A stretch of 64,000 bases of DNA from Pedobacter yonginensis (GCF_003173595.1 NZ_QGNZ01000001.1:1426001-1490000); one strand, 5' to 3'; positions 1-9,935 are shown, numbered from the stretch's first letter. Notes: generated from the letters alone by a model not told the origin. Numbers and translations are program-made.

Positions 1-243
1 CAAAGCGATGGGGAAAATCTCGAAAAATACAGGCAAAACCTAGCCGATTTAGGCTACAACTCTTCGGCATTTATAGGTTTTGGAGGAACTGCAAATGCCA
101 TTGCAAAAATTAGCAACTCGAATAAACTAGAATTATTGGTAATGGGTGCGCATGGGCATAAAGGACTTAAAGACCTCATTTTTGGTACAACAGTAGATTC
201 GGTTAGGCACAAGGTAAACATGCCTGTTTTAATTATCAGGTAG
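1..243 (+). CDS. Universal stress protein, C-terminal part (5' end outside window)
   Basis: An open frame runs from the window edge to TAG at 241-243 and gives 80 residues. It carries the ATP-binding Usp signature G-2X-G-9X-G(S/T), seen as MGAHG followed nine residues later by FGTT, and ends in the usual MPVLII strand. This identifies the end of a UspA-family domain. In Bacteroidota such domains occur alone, as tandem pairs, or fused behind a transporter; the missing 5' end prevents a choice. It converges on the next gene with no spacer between the stop codons. Confidence 0.85.
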   Translation, partial: QSDGENLEKYRQNLADLGYNSSAFIGFGGTANAIAKISNSNKLELLVMGAHGHKGLKDLIFGTTVDSVRHKVNMPVLIIR

Positions 244-720
244 TTACTTAAGCAGTTTCATAATTTTCTGAATACCACCATCACCACTGTTGTAGAGTAA
301 AAGCTTATTATTGGTGGCGTAAAGGTACATTGCAGGGTATTTTGACGGAAGAAATGCAGGAATAAAAATTTTGTTTTTATCTTGAAGTACCATCACATTA
401 GGTTTTGTATTGAGGCCTGGGGCATAAGATTTGAAAAATTGAGGGATGATGTACGCCTCATCAAGGGTGATCATGTAAATATTTACATCTTTAAATTTAG
501 CAAAATTGGTGTTGAGCACTTTAGCTTCCCGTTGGCAATGTTCGCAGGTACAATCAAATAGAATAAACAAGTTCTTTTTTCCCTGTTTCAAATCCTTGTT
601 TGCGAATGGTTTTCCATCAAGCTTGAAAAACGTAAATTGAGGCAAAAGTGTTGGCTGTTGTGCCTTTACTTGCAGGGATATAAAAAAAATGACAGCTAAA
701 AGGATGTTTTTTAATTTCAT
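244..720 (-). CDS. Secreted or periplasmic thioredoxin-like protein
   Basis: 158 residues with an N-terminal signal peptide ending around KAQQ (residues 1-21). A TlpA/AhpC-like thioredoxin fold follows, with FILFDCTCEHCQREA holding a CxxC (Cys59-Glu-His-Cys62) plus an extra Cys57, and a likely cis-proline loop at KYPAMYLY (about residue 129). Proteins of this type reduce or transfer electrons to periplasmic disulfides; the partner is unknown. The CEHC motif and the extra upstream cysteine are unlike the WCxxC of classical thioredoxins, which fits the divergent Bacteroidota family. It stands alone, convergent with the stress-protein gene. Confidence 0.75.
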   Translation of the reverse strand: MKLKNILLAVIFFISLQVKAQQPTLLPQFTFFKLDGKPFANKDLKQGKKNLFILFDCTCEHCQREAKVLNTNFAKFKDVNIYMITLDEAYIIPQFFKSYAPGLNTKPNVMVLQDKNKIFIPAFLPSKYPAMYLYATNNKLLLYNSGDGGIQKIMKLLK

Positions 721-940
721 TGCGGTGTTTTAAAGACTTCAAACTTAAATGAATAAATGATTAACCGGCAAATAAAAATGAGGTTTTACAAACAGATGAG
801 CAAATCAGCTGTTAAATACTGCGTGTTGATTTAATTTTAAAATAATTATCACCCAATTTTTAAGATATTTGCACTCCGCATAAATTAACGGTTACTAAAA
901 GCGCAGATCTGAATTTGATTTGCAGATAGGAATATAAATT

Positions 941-1390
941 TTGAAAAACGACATCAACATAAAAAATAAAAGAGCTTATTTCGACTATAATTTAATTGAT
1001 AAATATGTAGCAGGAATAGCCCTTTTGGGAACGGAAATTAAAGCAATTAGGCAAGGTAAAGCCAACATGACGGATGCTTTCTGCATGTTTATCGGTGGAA
1101 ACCTGTACGTTAGAAACCTTCACATTTCGGAATATAGCCACAGTTCCTTTTATCACCACGACATCAAGAGAGATCGCGCACTATTGCTTCAGAAAAAAGA
1201 GATCAGAAAACTTAAACTTAAAGGAGAAGAGAAAGGTTACACCATTGTTCCGTTACGCATCTTCATTAACGAACGTGGCTTCGCAAAAATGGAAATTTCA
1301 TTGGCACAGGGTAAAAAAGAATTTGATAAACGCGACAGCTTGAAAGACAAGGACGTTAAACGCGAAATGGACAGGGCCATGAAAAGGTAA
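941..1390 (+). CDS. smpB: SsrA-binding protein SmpB
   Basis: 149 residues, the normal SmpB length. Hallmarks are the N-terminal N-KRAYFDY strand, the GTEIKAIRQGKANMTDAF segment, the YVRNLHISEYSH strand, and the basic C-terminal tail KGKKEFDKRDSLKDKDVKRE that inserts into the mRNA channel. SmpB delivers tmRNA to stalled ribosomes for trans-translation. The start is TTG at 941; no in-frame ATG lies upstream of the conserved N-terminus, so TTG is the likely initiator. The ssrA RNA itself is not visible in this window. Confidence 0.97.
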   Translation: MKNDINIKNKRAYFDYNLIDKYVAGIALLGTEIKAIRQGKANMTDAFCMFIGGNLYVRNLHISEYSHSSFYHHDIKRDRALLLQKKEIRKLKLKGEEKGYTIVPLRIFINERGFAKMEISLAQGKKEFDKRDSLKDKDVKREMDRAMKR

Positions 1391-1452
1391 TCGCCTTGCA
1401 GCCAATTAATACACATGAACTATCAATCTATTGCGTTTTGGGTAGCTTTAAG

Positions 1453-2109
1453 TTACCAAGCCTGATCGCCAACTAAAGGCACAAACCTAAAGGTATCTAA
1501 AACAATTTTTTCATAATCTGTATCGCTCACACGTATTACAGTAACCATTTTCTGGGTTTTCTCGTCCCCCACCGGAATTACTAAAATTCCACCGATTTTT
1601 AATTGTTTGAGCAATATTTCCGGAACTAACGGAGCACCTGCCGTTACAATAATTTTATCGTATGGGGCATGCTCTGCAATACCTTTTGATCCATCACCAC
1701 AATAAAATGTTGGCCTGTAACCCATTCCAGGTAAAACTTGTATGGTTCGATTAAAAATATTTTCCTGCCTTTCTATGGTAAATACATTTGCGCCGAGTTC
1801 CATCAAAATGCAGGTTTGATAGCCAGAGCCAGTACCGATTTCCAAAACCTTATCGCCCTTTTTTATGTGCAACAATTCACTTTGGTAGGCAACGGTATAT
1901 GGCTGAGAAATGGTTTGTCCATCACCTATGGGGAAAGCAATGTCTTTGTATGCTTGATTCCAAAAAGTTTCATCAAAAAAGAAATGGCGAGGAACTTTGC
2001 CAATTGCTTTCAATACATTTTCATCTTCGATACCGCGACTACTTAACAGCTCTACAAGCTTTTTTCTCGCACCACGTTCTCGGTAATTATCAACAAATTT
2101 ATAGGCCAT
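1453..2109 (-). CDS. pcm: Protein-L-isoaspartate O-methyltransferase
   Basis: 218 residues. It methylates isoaspartyl residues in aged proteins using S-adenosylmethionine, starting their repair. Motifs: PRHFF near residue 40, the family signature IGDGQTISQPYTVA (61-74), the SAM-binding motif VLEIGTGSGYQ (88-98), and DGSKG and IVTAGAP downstream. The C-terminal FVPLVGDQAW is typical of bacterial PCMTs. It converges on smpB with a 62-bp gap. Confidence 0.95.
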   Translation of the reverse strand: MAYKFVDNYRERGARKKLVELLSSRGIEDENVLKAIGKVPRHFFFDETFWNQAYKDIAFPIGDGQTISQPYTVAYQSELLHIKKGDKVLEIGTGSGYQTCILMELGANVFTIERQENIFNRTIQVLPGMGYRPTFYCGDGSKGIAEHAPYDKIIVTAGAPLVPEILLKQLKIGGILVIPVGDEKTQKMVTVIRVSDTDYEKIVLDTFRFVPLVGDQAW

Positions 2110-2228
2110 GAAGTCTCAAAATTAGCGTTTTTAAATCGTGAAACAATCTTAAAATTTTGTTTGGTCTGTAAGTAACAGTAAATCAAAACTAAAAAATATT
2201 CTAATTTCATTTATGCTTACAAAGATAT

Positions 2229-2262
2229 TTTGCAAGTTAGTAAGGAATTATTTCTACTTTTG
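2229..2262 (+). promoter_or_regulatory. Candidate Bacteroidota promoter for the 2300 gene
   Basis: TTTG at 2229-2232, a 22-bp spacer and TACTTTTG at 2255-2262 match the Bacteroidota housekeeping consensus (TTTG, about 20 bp, TAnnTTTG). The first in-frame ATG (2270) is only 7 bp from the box, while the second (2300) leaves a normal short leader, so the promoter favours the later start. Confidence 0.4.
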
Positions 2263-2299
2263 AGATTGAATGAAAATTACATCAAAAATATCCTTATCA

Positions 2300-2977
2300 A
2301 TGAAGAAAATATTACTTGGCCTCGTTCTTTTGTGTACTTCTTATACCGTGTTTGCCCAATCCAGCGCCGACTATAACTATACCATTGGCTTACGTGCATT
2401 TACTTTAATGCAATTGCCAAAAGTAATGAACCAAACTAATACCCAAGACTATTCTAAAGCATATGGAAATGGCTTGATGTTTAAATTTAATGATAATCAA
2501 ATCAGTTACCGCATTAGCGGAAATTATTACAGAAGTGATAAGGAATTCGACAATACCTGTGCGTCATGCGAGATTGGAAAAGGAAAGGTAACGGATTATT
2601 CATTCAAAATTGGTTTCGAAAAAAACTTCAATTACTCTAGAGTGCAACCTTACTTTGGCTTTGACTTAGGCTATCGCTCAAACCGTTTTACAGGAACCAT
2701 CACACCAAGAAACTCACTCGTGGCCAGTACAGAGCAAACCGTTGATGCCACCAAAAACGGTTTGGTATTGACACCAGTTTTGGGCATAAAAGTTAATGTA
2801 AATTCATTCATTAACGCGTTTGCAGAGAGCAATTTAGATTTTTACTATTCCTACGAAAAACAGGATCTTACGCAACCAAATGGCGTTGCCAGAACGGTTA
2901 CCACTTATAGGAAATGGGAATATCTTTTAAACCCTGTTTCTATTGGGATTCAATTTAGCTTAAACGAAAAAAATTAG
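2300..2977 (+). CDS. Outer-membrane beta-barrel protein of unknown function
   Basis: From ATG 2300 the product is 225 residues and begins with a clean signal peptide (MKKILLGLVLLCTSYTVFAQ). An in-frame ATG at 2270 would add ten residues ahead of it and lies almost on the predicted promoter box. The rest alternates polar and aromatic residues (YRISGNYYR, YFGFDLGYRSNR, NAFAESNLDFYYSYE, GIQFSLNEKN), as in small OmpA/OmpX-like barrels. It contains a CASC cysteine pair. Its stop codon (2975-2977) interlocks with the priA stop (2974-2976). No specific function can be assigned. Confidence 0.7.
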   Translation: MKKILLGLVLLCTSYTVFAQSSADYNYTIGLRAFTLMQLPKVMNQTNTQDYSKAYGNGLMFKFNDNQISYRISGNYYRSDKEFDNTCASCEIGKGKVTDYSFKIGFEKNFNYSRVQPYFGFDLGYRSNRFTGTITPRNSLVASTEQTVDATKNGLVLTPVLGIKVNVNSFINAFAESNLDFYYSYEKQDLTQPNGVARTVTTYRKWEYLLNPVSIGIQFSLNEKN

Positions 2978-5454
2978 TACGGATCTACGTCAATCTGAAT
3001 CATTACGCTTTTAAATTCCTTGATGGAATTGAATTCTGTAATGGTATCTTTTAGTACGTTTTTCACCTTTTGAATGGCGGTATGTTTATCGGCTTTTATA
3101 ATGATTTGTTTGATGTAGAGGTTTCTAACTCTACTTACCAAAGGTTGCTCTGGCCCTAAAACACGTGCCCCAAATTTGGCTTTCAGTGTATTTGCAAGCA
3201 TTGTAGCTGCAAGATCTAAAACGTTAGCATCTTTATGTTTAACCGATAAAAAGATCATTTTTGTAAATGGCGGATAAAGAAATTTCTCCCTTTCAGCAAT
3301 TTCATCGTTATACATCCCAACATAATCGTTGTTTACAACTTGCTTAATAATACGATTTTCGGCATCATAGGTTTGAATGCAAACATTACCTTGATCTGCA
3401 CGTCGGCCTGCCCGGCCTGCAACTTGCGCAAGCAATTGAAAACTTCTTTCATATGCTCTGAAATCTGGATAACCCAATAAAGTATCGGCATTGATTACGC
3501 CGATTAAGTTTAGGTTTTCAAAATCCAAACCTTTTGCAACCATCTGCGTACCAATTAAAATATCGGTCTTTTTATCTTGAAAATCGGTTAAAATTTGTTG
3601 GAGTCCGTTTCTGGTTCTAGTGGTATCCATATCCAACCTGGCAATCGTTACCTCTGGATAGAGCAGTTTTAGTTCTTCCTCAATTCTCTCGGTGCCAAAA
3701 CCTTTCTGCTCAACATGTACAGATCCACAGGCGGGACAAATGTTAACGCTACTTTGCTGGTAACCGCAGTAGTGACAATGGAGCTTTCCGCTGCTTTTAT
3801 GATAAGTAAGACTGACATCGCAGTTGATGCATTTGGGTGTATAGCCACAAGTTGCACAGATTAAAATGGTTGCATAGCCTCTCCTATTTTGGAAAAGCAC
3901 AATTTGTTCCTTTTTCGAAAGTGCTAAATCTATATCTTTAATTAGTACGCTAGAGAAATACGAAACCATCTTTTTCTGCTTCGTTTCTTCGGAAATGCTT
4001 ACTACCTGCTGGTTGGGTAGTTGAACACCACCGAAACGTTCTTTCATTTCTACCAATCCGTACTTCCCTTGTAAGGCATTGTAATAGCTTTCTAAGGAAG
4101 GGGTTGCAGAACCAAGTACAACTTTTGCCTGATGTAAATGGGCCAAATAAATGGCGGAATCGCGAGCTTGGTACCGTGGAGCGGGATCATATTGTTTATA
4201 AGATGGTTCATGCTCTTCATCTATAATAATCAGTTTTAAATGCTGGAAGGGCAAAAACACTGCCGATCGAGCGCCCAGAATTACTTTATAAGCACCATTT
4301 CTAACTTTGTTCCAAATTTCTACCCGCTCACTGTTGTTAAATTTAGAATGATAAACCCCAATAGAATTGCCAAAATATAGCTTAATCCGTTCAACAATTT
4401 GGGTAGTTAATGCAATTTCTGGTAATAGAAATAAAACCTGCCCATCTGTATTCTGAATGATTTCTTCAATTAATTTAATGTAAACCTGAGTTTTACCCGA
4501 GGCCGTGACCCCATGAAGCAGTGTTACATCCTTTTCGGCAAAAAAGTGCTTAATTTTTTCATAAGCTTTTTGTTGCTCATCATTTAAAGTGAAATGCACA
4601 TTAAAATCATCGTCGTGGCTTGCCAGTCGGCTAACAGGTCGTTTCATCACCACAAAAACCTCTTTATCCGTTAGCGCCTTTAAGGCAGCAGGACCACAAT
4701 TGCTTTCTTCTAAAAGTTGCTCTTTAGAAATTGGCAAGCCTGCCTTTTGTAGCTTCAAATAGGCTAGCAAAGCATCCAGCTGTTTTGGAGCCCGATCCAG
4801 AATCGAAAAAAGTTGCTTTAGATTTTCCTCTTCCGCGTAAAACTCATTTAAAAGGATGTAGGATTTTAGCAGAGGTTTGTATTTCTGAACAACTTCCTCG
4901 GCCACCAAAACCAGCTCCTTATCGAGTAAATGATTGATTATCGGGTAAACCGTTTTTTGACCAAGTAATTTCGATACATCATTTACAGTTAGTTTGTGCT
5001 GTTTTTTTAGTGCAGCAATAATAATCTCCTCTTTCTCTGTAAGTTCTGTAGTTTCATTAAAATCATCGCGTAGAATAAGAATGGTTTCACTAGCTAATTT
5101 TAAGCTTGCGGGTAAAGCTGCCGCCATTACATCGCCTTCATTGCACATGTAATATTGCGTCATCCATTCCCAAAATTTTAATTGTGTTGGGGTAATTACA
5201 GGCTCAGAATCAATTACATCGATAATGTATTTCGCTTCGTAAATTGTTGGTGGAAGCGTAGTAATTGCACTTATTAGCGCGGTATAAATTTTATGCTTAC
5301 CGAATTGAACAACCACACGCTTACCCACCTGAATTTGATGATTTAGATCAAAAGGTACCCGATATGTGTAGTTTTTAGCCAAGGATAAAGGCAAAACAAC
5401 TTCTACAAAAAGTGTTTCTCTTTCTGTGAATATATCAGCTTCAAATGTGTTCAT
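2974..5454 (-). CDS. priA: Primosomal replication restart helicase PriA
   Basis: 826 residues, full length. PriA is a 3'-5' superfamily 2 DNA helicase that reloads the replisome at collapsed forks. In order: an N-terminal 3'-DNA-binding region (ETLFVEVVLPLSLAKNYTYRVP), Walker A GVTASGKT near residue 313, Walker B with DEEH (IIIDEEHEPSYKQYDP), motif III GSATPS, a zinc-binding insert with four CxxC pairs (residues about 530-575), then helicase motifs GTQMVAKGLDF and QVAGRAGR. It is translationally coupled to the preceding DUF423 gene: the TAA of that gene and the ATG of priA share one base (TAATG). Confidence 0.97.
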   Translation of the reverse strand: MNTFEADIFTERETLFVEVVLPLSLAKNYTYRVPFDLNHQIQVGKRVVVQFGKHKIYTALISAITTLPPTIYEAKYIIDVIDSEPVITPTQLKFWEWMTQYYMCNEGDVMAAALPASLKLASETILILRDDFNETTELTEKEEIIIAALKKQHKLTVNDVSKLLGQKTVYPIINHLLDKELVLVAEEVVQKYKPLLKSYILLNEFYAEEENLKQLFSILDRAPKQLDALLAYLKLQKAGLPISKEQLLEESNCGPAALKALTDKEVFVVMKRPVSRLASHDDDFNVHFTLNDEQQKAYEKIKHFFAEKDVTLLHGVTASGKTQVYIKLIEEIIQNTDGQVLFLLPEIALTTQIVERIKLYFGNSIGVYHSKFNNSERVEIWNKVRNGAYKVILGARSAVFLPFQHLKLIIIDEEHEPSYKQYDPAPRYQARDSAIYLAHLHQAKVVLGSATPSLESYYNALQGKYGLVEMKERFGGVQLPNQQVVSISEETKQKKMVSYFSSVLIKDIDLALSKKEQIVLFQNRRGYATILICATCGYTPKCINCDVSLTYHKSSGKLHCHYCGYQQSSVNICPACGSVHVEQKGFGTERIEEELKLLYPEVTIARLDMDTTRTRNGLQQILTDFQDKKTDILIGTQMVAKGLDFENLNLIGVINADTLLGYPDFRAYERSFQLLAQVAGRAGRRADQGNVCIQTYDAENRIIKQVVNNDYVGMYNDEIAEREKFLYPPFTKMIFLSVKHKDANVLDLAATMLANTLKAKFGARVLGPEQPLVSRVRNLYIKQIIIKADKHTAIQKVKNVLKDTITEFNSIKEFKSVMIQIDVDPY

Positions 5455-5840
5455 TATTTATCTTTAATGGCAGCAAAAAACAACATAATCCATCCAAGCA
5501 CAAACAAAAGTCCGCCAATTGGCGTAACTGGGCCTATAAATTCAGTAAAGCCAATGTTTGTTAAGCTACGGGTTGCCAACAAATATAATGAACCTGAGAA
5601 TAAAACGATACCAAAGGTAAAACAGAAATATGCAATATTAATAAGCTTGTTCCTATATCTGGCAAAGGTTGAAAGATAGAGCAGGGCAAATGTATGATAG
5701 AACTGATAATCAACACCTTTTTGCCAAATTTCTAAGGATGGCCCGTCAACTAAACTTTTTAAACCATGAGCCCCAAAAGCTCCAAGTAAAACAGCAACAG
5801 CACCAAAAAAAGAAGCAGTAAGGATAATACGTTTATTCAT
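5454..5840 (-). CDS. DUF423 small inner-membrane protein (YgdD-like)
   Basis: 128 residues with four predicted membrane helices. The N-terminus AVLLGAFGAHGLK and the following YQFYHTFALL match the DUF423 (YgdD/YwdK) family. Function is unknown. It lies directly upstream of priA with a one-base stop/start overlap, so the two are probably co-transcribed; a functional link is not established. Confidence 0.88.
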   Translation of the reverse strand: MNKRIILTASFFGAVAVLLGAFGAHGLKSLVDGPSLEIWQKGVDYQFYHTFALLYLSTFARYRNKLINIAYFCFTFGIVLFSGSLYLLATRSLTNIGFTEFIGPVTPIGGLLFVLGWIMLFFAAIKDK

Positions 5841-5931
5841 AATCTTTTGCTTATAGCAATCGCTAAATTAATAAATTGACGAAGAACTTCTTACTAATCG
5901 ATGTAATAAATTAAATTTGTTGCACAGACAC

Positions 5932-7503
5932 ATGAAAAGAATCATTATTTTATTGACAGGGTTGGTGATAGGCGTGGCAACATTGGCTTATGTTTATTTT
6001 TCAAGATTAAGTAATGAGAACAATGCTAAAGACCTGGCTTTGCAATCTGCAACTAACAATGCCGCTTTGCTTTTCTCTTTTCAAAACGACAAGAGTTTTT
6101 ACCAAATTATTGAAGGGCAAGGTTTGCTCCAGCAGGTATTGGGCATAGAAAAAACCAATCTATTAAGACAACTTAAAACCCTGATTATAGACGACAAGAG
6201 CTTGAACGCCTTTATTAAAGATCAGGAGGTTTACATCAGTGTTTTACCCGACACAAATAAAAGCCTTAACTTTCTATTAACCATCCAAATACAACCGCGG
6301 CAATCGATTCAAGATTTTTATGGACAAATAAAAAGCAGATCTACGCCGGTAAAGGGTTTGAGCAATGCTTATTCTGTAAAGTTAAATGACAGTTTATCTC
6401 TATTTGTTGGGCTTCAAAATCAAGTGATTACCGCCTCCACTTCACTCAAATTAATTAAGGATGCTTCCATTAGGTTAGCAGAAAACCCTTTTACTGATTA
6501 TATAAAAGCCAATAACGTACTCAATAAGAATGTGCTGGCCCACATATACATCAACTTTAATCAGGCACCGCTGTTGCTCAAAAATATCATCGCTGGAAAT
6601 ATAAATGGAGAAATTTCAATATTTAATAAACAAAACAGCTTTGCAGCTCTAAATTATAATTTCAGCAAAGAGAAAATCCTGTTTAATGGTTATACTGAAT
6701 TAAAGGACGAAGACAATTATCTAAAGACATTCGAAAATATTGCTCCCCAAAACAGTACCCTCAACAATATACTTCCGGATAATACAGCAAACTATGTTTT
6801 ATATGCTTTTGATAATTACGGTAGTTGGGCTAAGAAACTGAGCGTTTGGCAAGAGAACAGAAAAAAAGAGGTAGATACCAAAAAGGTTGTAACACAGGTA
6901 AAAACAAATTTTAGGGTAGATTTAAACCAGATTTTTCCGGTTTATTCCAAAAATCAGTTTATCGTATTTCAACTTAGCACCACCGAAAAACTTGCTGCAA
7001 TTGCCTTAAGCGATGGGGAGAAAGTAAAACAACTTTTACTGGATGTAAGTGCCGATTATAATGAAGACATTCGCTTGTTCAAATCGTCGGATATATTGTT
7101 TAGCTTTTATGGAGAACCTTTTAAGAAATTCGGGCGACCATATTATGCTATTATTGATAATACGCTGGTTTTAGCCAATAATGCAAGTACAATACAAGCC
7201 TTTTTGAGTGATTATAGAAACAATAGACTTCTAATCCAAAATGCTGGATATCAAGATGCGCTGAATCAAATTTCTAGCACATCCAATGTAAGTTATTACA
7301 TTGGCACAAAAAATTCTACAGATATTTTTAGAAATAACATTTTATCCCCTTACTACAAGCATTTGAGCGCTAATGAGGGTTTAAAAACCTTTGACACTTT
7401 TTATTATCAAATGAGTGCAGATAAAGGAAAATTCATCACTAACTTACTTTTAAACAAATATTTAAAACCAGAAATACCAGATTCTTTAAATATCCGTTTA
7501 TAG
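5932..7503 (+). CDS. Conserved membrane-anchored protein of unknown function
   Basis: 523 residues from ATG 5932; an in-frame TTG at 5917 would add five residues but the ATG sits right before a typical anchor (MKRIIILLTGLVIGVATLAYVYF). One N-terminal transmembrane segment is followed by a large soluble, probably periplasmic domain rich in N, K and aromatic residues without a recognisable catalytic motif. It is followed 26 bp later by another envelope-protein gene, suggesting co-transcription. No family is named with confidence. Confidence 0.65.
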   Translation: MKRIIILLTGLVIGVATLAYVYFSRLSNENNAKDLALQSATNNAALLFSFQNDKSFYQIIEGQGLLQQVLGIEKTNLLRQLKTLIIDDKSLNAFIKDQEVYISVLPDTNKSLNFLLTIQIQPRQSIQDFYGQIKSRSTPVKGLSNAYSVKLNDSLSLFVGLQNQVITASTSLKLIKDASIRLAENPFTDYIKANNVLNKNVLAHIYINFNQAPLLLKNIIAGNINGEISIFNKQNSFAALNYNFSKEKILFNGYTELKDEDNYLKTFENIAPQNSTLNNILPDNTANYVLYAFDNYGSWAKKLSVWQENRKKEVDTKKVVTQVKTNFRVDLNQIFPVYSKNQFIVFQLSTTEKLAAIALSDGEKVKQLLLDVSADYNEDIRLFKSSDILFSFYGEPFKKFGRPYYAIIDNTLVLANNASTIQAFLSDYRNNRLLIQNAGYQDALNQISSTSNVSYYIGTKNSTDIFRNNILSPYYKHLSANEGLKTFDTFYYQMSADKGKFITNLLLNKYLKPEIPDSLNIRL

Positions 7504-7529
7504 ACCAAACCAAACAAAAAACAATATAC

Positions 7530-8939
7530 ATGAAGAAACTTTTACTCGCCTTTGTGGCAGTAATCAGCTTTACAGCTGTAAGCGCACAGCAATATGCCTT
7601 ATTTGGGACAAAAACCATGTTCGATGCTTTTGAAAATCCATCTCAAAAATCGTTCACGCTCGATTCTTCCAGAAAATTTTCATCTAATTTCTTTTTGCCA
7701 AACTTTGGCTTTAATGCCGCCAATAAAGGAAGTGCCGAGTACATCATCAGAAAACTTACACAAGAAGGGGTAAATGATACCAGAACTTTGCCTGTTGGAA
7801 CTGGACAGATGAACCATTTCTTTGAAAACAGCAACATCTATGTGGCTACCTTTCGTCTTTTTAAATCCTACAAATATCAAAAAGAAATGGGTTTTGCATG
7901 GCAAATTAGATCCGATGCTCAGATTGATTACCCCAATGATGCCATTGCTATTTTCGATAGTTATACCCGTTTTCCAGCGCTTACAGAACTTAACGATGTT
8001 TTAAATGTTAAGGGATACCAACAAACCTACCATCAATTTAGCTTTACCTATCGAGAGAATTACAATAAAAAACTAGCTTTCGGCGTAAAAGCAAGCTTGT
8101 TAAGTGGAATTCTTTATAATAAACTATCGGTTTCGGATTCTTATTTGTACATAAACCCCGAAACCAATTCACTCGATATTGGCTTAGCGGGCGTTTACTC
8201 TGCCAACTTTACAGATACTCAGGAAATTGATAAAAAAACATTCTTTCCTACCTTTAAAAACCCAGGGCTTTCCATAAGTTTTGGAACCAACTATACAACA
8301 AAAAAAGGATTATTTTTAATGGCCAACATTAAAGATCTTGGCTTTATTTGGTGGAGAAACAACACAACCAAAACAACAGCAAACACGTTTAAAACGATAA
8401 ACAATATTGCATTCAATCAGGGCAATACCAATCAAGAAATAAAGGATATTTTTCTTTTGTCAGAGCAGGGAAGCAAATTTTTAGCACCTACAAATGCAAA
8501 AATAGATGTTTACCTCTCTAAAAGCTATGGTTTTTACAAACCAGCGCTGGCGGTGTCAAAAAATCTTTTTTATAAAGGTGGCGATGTTGCTTTTATAAAT
8601 ACATTTAATTACAATGATTTCTCGGGAAGCGTTACTCCCCTTTACAACCTCAATAACATATTTATGGTGGGTTTACAAGCTAAATATCAAACCCCGAACT
8701 TCGAAATGTTTTTAGGAACGGATAATCTTTTATCAACGGCAAGCCAAGTAAATGGTATCATTAAGAACGACGCGAACATTGGTTCGGGTCCGAATGGAGG
8801 TTCCTTTTATATGGGCATAGGCATCAAATTCGGCGATGTAGTGAATCATCCTCAGTTTAGTGATGTAATGCCAGGCATTAACGATAACGAGGGCGGGAGC
8901 TTCTTTAAAAAATTGTTTTCTATTTTTAGCAGAAAGTAA
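7530..8939 (+). CDS. Outer-membrane protein, probably DUF5723 family
   Basis: 469 residues with signal peptide MKKLLLAFVAVISFTAVSAQ. The sequence has long alternating strands and a region (NPSQKSFTLDSSRKFSSNFFLPNFGFN) typical of Bacteroidota transport-like barrels labelled DUF5723; the family label is from memory. Segments such as GLSISFGTNYTTKKGLFLMANIKDLG and FYMGIGIKFGD look like barrel strands and turns. The short C-terminal tail is basic (FFKKLFSIFSRK). It probably works with the membrane-anchored protein encoded immediately upstream. Confidence 0.65.
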   Translation: MKKLLLAFVAVISFTAVSAQQYALFGTKTMFDAFENPSQKSFTLDSSRKFSSNFFLPNFGFNAANKGSAEYIIRKLTQEGVNDTRTLPVGTGQMNHFFENSNIYVATFRLFKSYKYQKEMGFAWQIRSDAQIDYPNDAIAIFDSYTRFPALTELNDVLNVKGYQQTYHQFSFTYRENYNKKLAFGVKASLLSGILYNKLSVSDSYLYINPETNSLDIGLAGVYSANFTDTQEIDKKTFFPTFKNPGLSISFGTNYTTKKGLFLMANIKDLGFIWWRNNTTKTTANTFKTINNIAFNQGNTNQEIKDIFLLSEQGSKFLAPTNAKIDVYLSKSYGFYKPALAVSKNLFYKGGDVAFINTFNYNDFSGSVTPLYNLNNIFMVGLQAKYQTPNFEMFLGTDNLLSTASQVNGIIKNDANIGSGPNGGSFYMGIGIKFGDVVNHPQFSDVMPGINDNEGGSFFKKLFSIFSRK

Positions 8940-8952
8940 CGTGCAGATGTGT

Positions 8953-9642
8953 TTAAGCTTTAGCCTTTTTGGGTTGAGTTACAACAAAGTCTTTTAAATA
9001 AAAAGGCTCGAAGTAGGCAACATTTTCGAAACTACCATTTTTGAAGGCCTTTTCGGCAAGTAACGACATGTAACTTGCCGAATTGAAGTTCCCCTCAGAA
9101 AAGGCTGCATTTGTGTGTGTTATGGCTTCCTTACATTTAGCAGAACCATCTCCAATAAAAGTTATTTTTTGCTGATGGAGAAAATCCGCAAAGCTTTGCT
9201 CATCGATAATTTTGGCTGTGGTTGATTCGAGCGTATTTAGATTTCTATCGAAAATGGTCGTATAAACCTCCATCCTACGAGCATCAATCATGGGGCAAAC
9301 CAAGCCCTCATAATCCGGGTTTTGGATTAAAAATCCGGCAGCCATCATTTCTAATGTTTCGATGGCGATTAAGGGGCAATCAAGCGCATAGCATAATCCC
9401 TTTGCGGTTGATACGCCTATGCGTAACCCGGTATAAGAACCGGGGCCTTTACTTACTGCAATGGCATCTAAATCGCTTAAGGCTAACCCAGCCATTTTAA
9501 CTACTTCTTCGATAAAAATCGTAAGTCTGCTTGCATGTAAATTCTGCCCTACTTCTTCTTTTAAGGCAACGGTTTTTCCATCAACGGACACTGCCACCGA
9601 ACATACTGAAGTTGCTGATTCTATCTGAAGTATTTTAGCCAT
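8953..9642 (-). CDS. tsaB: tRNA threonylcarbamoyladenosine biosynthesis protein TsaB
   Basis: 229 residues. TsaB is the inactive Kae1-like partner of TsaD in making t6A37 on tRNAs. Seen: the start MAKILQIESATSVCSVAV, GQNLHASRLT, DAIAVSKGPGSYTGLRIGVSTAKGLCYAL (the family signature), and MIDARRMEVYTTIF. It lacks the metal-binding HxxxH of TsaD, as expected. It lies downstream of yidD on the same strand with a 62-bp gap. Confidence 0.95.
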   Translation of the reverse strand: MAKILQIESATSVCSVAVSVDGKTVALKEEVGQNLHASRLTIFIEEVVKMAGLALSDLDAIAVSKGPGSYTGLRIGVSTAKGLCYALDCPLIAIETLEMMAAGFLIQNPDYEGLVCPMIDARRMEVYTTIFDRNLNTLESTTAKIIDEQSFADFLHQQKITFIGDGSAKCKEAITHTNAAFSEGNFNSASYMSLLAEKAFKNGSFENVAYFEPFYLKDFVVTQPKKAKA

Positions 9643-9704
9643 AAGGCAAAGATAAGCTTAAAGCAGAAAGGTTAAAAGCCAATTAGGCGGAATTTTTGTC
9701 TGCA

Positions 9705-9935
9705 CTAAGGAACCGGATCGTGACCATGCTTACCCCAAGGGTGGCAGCGACCGATACGCTTCAAAGCCATCCAACCTCCTTTAAAAGGCCCATACTTTCT
9801 AATTGCTTCGATACCGTACTGTGAGCATGTTGGTGTAAACCTGCAATTTGCACCCAACATAGGCGAAATTGCATATTGGTAAATGCGAATTAATCCCAAA
9901 AAAAACCAGCCGAAAATTTTATTGATGACTTTCAT
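9705..9935 (-). CDS. yidD: Membrane protein insertion efficiency factor YidD
   Basis: 76 residues. It carries the full family signature: an amphipathic N-terminus ([22 protein letters not shown]) and [19 protein letters not shown] with the conserved cysteines, ending [15 protein letters not shown]. YidD assists YidC-dependent membrane insertion. Its start overlaps the end of rnpA by 17 bp, the classic rpmH-rnpA-yidD order. yidC does not follow here, which is common in Bacteroidota. Confidence 0.97.
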   Translation of the reverse strand: MKVINKIFGWFFLGLIRIYQYAISPMLGANCRFTPTCSQYGIEAIRKYGPFKGGWMALKRIGRCHPWGKHGHDPVP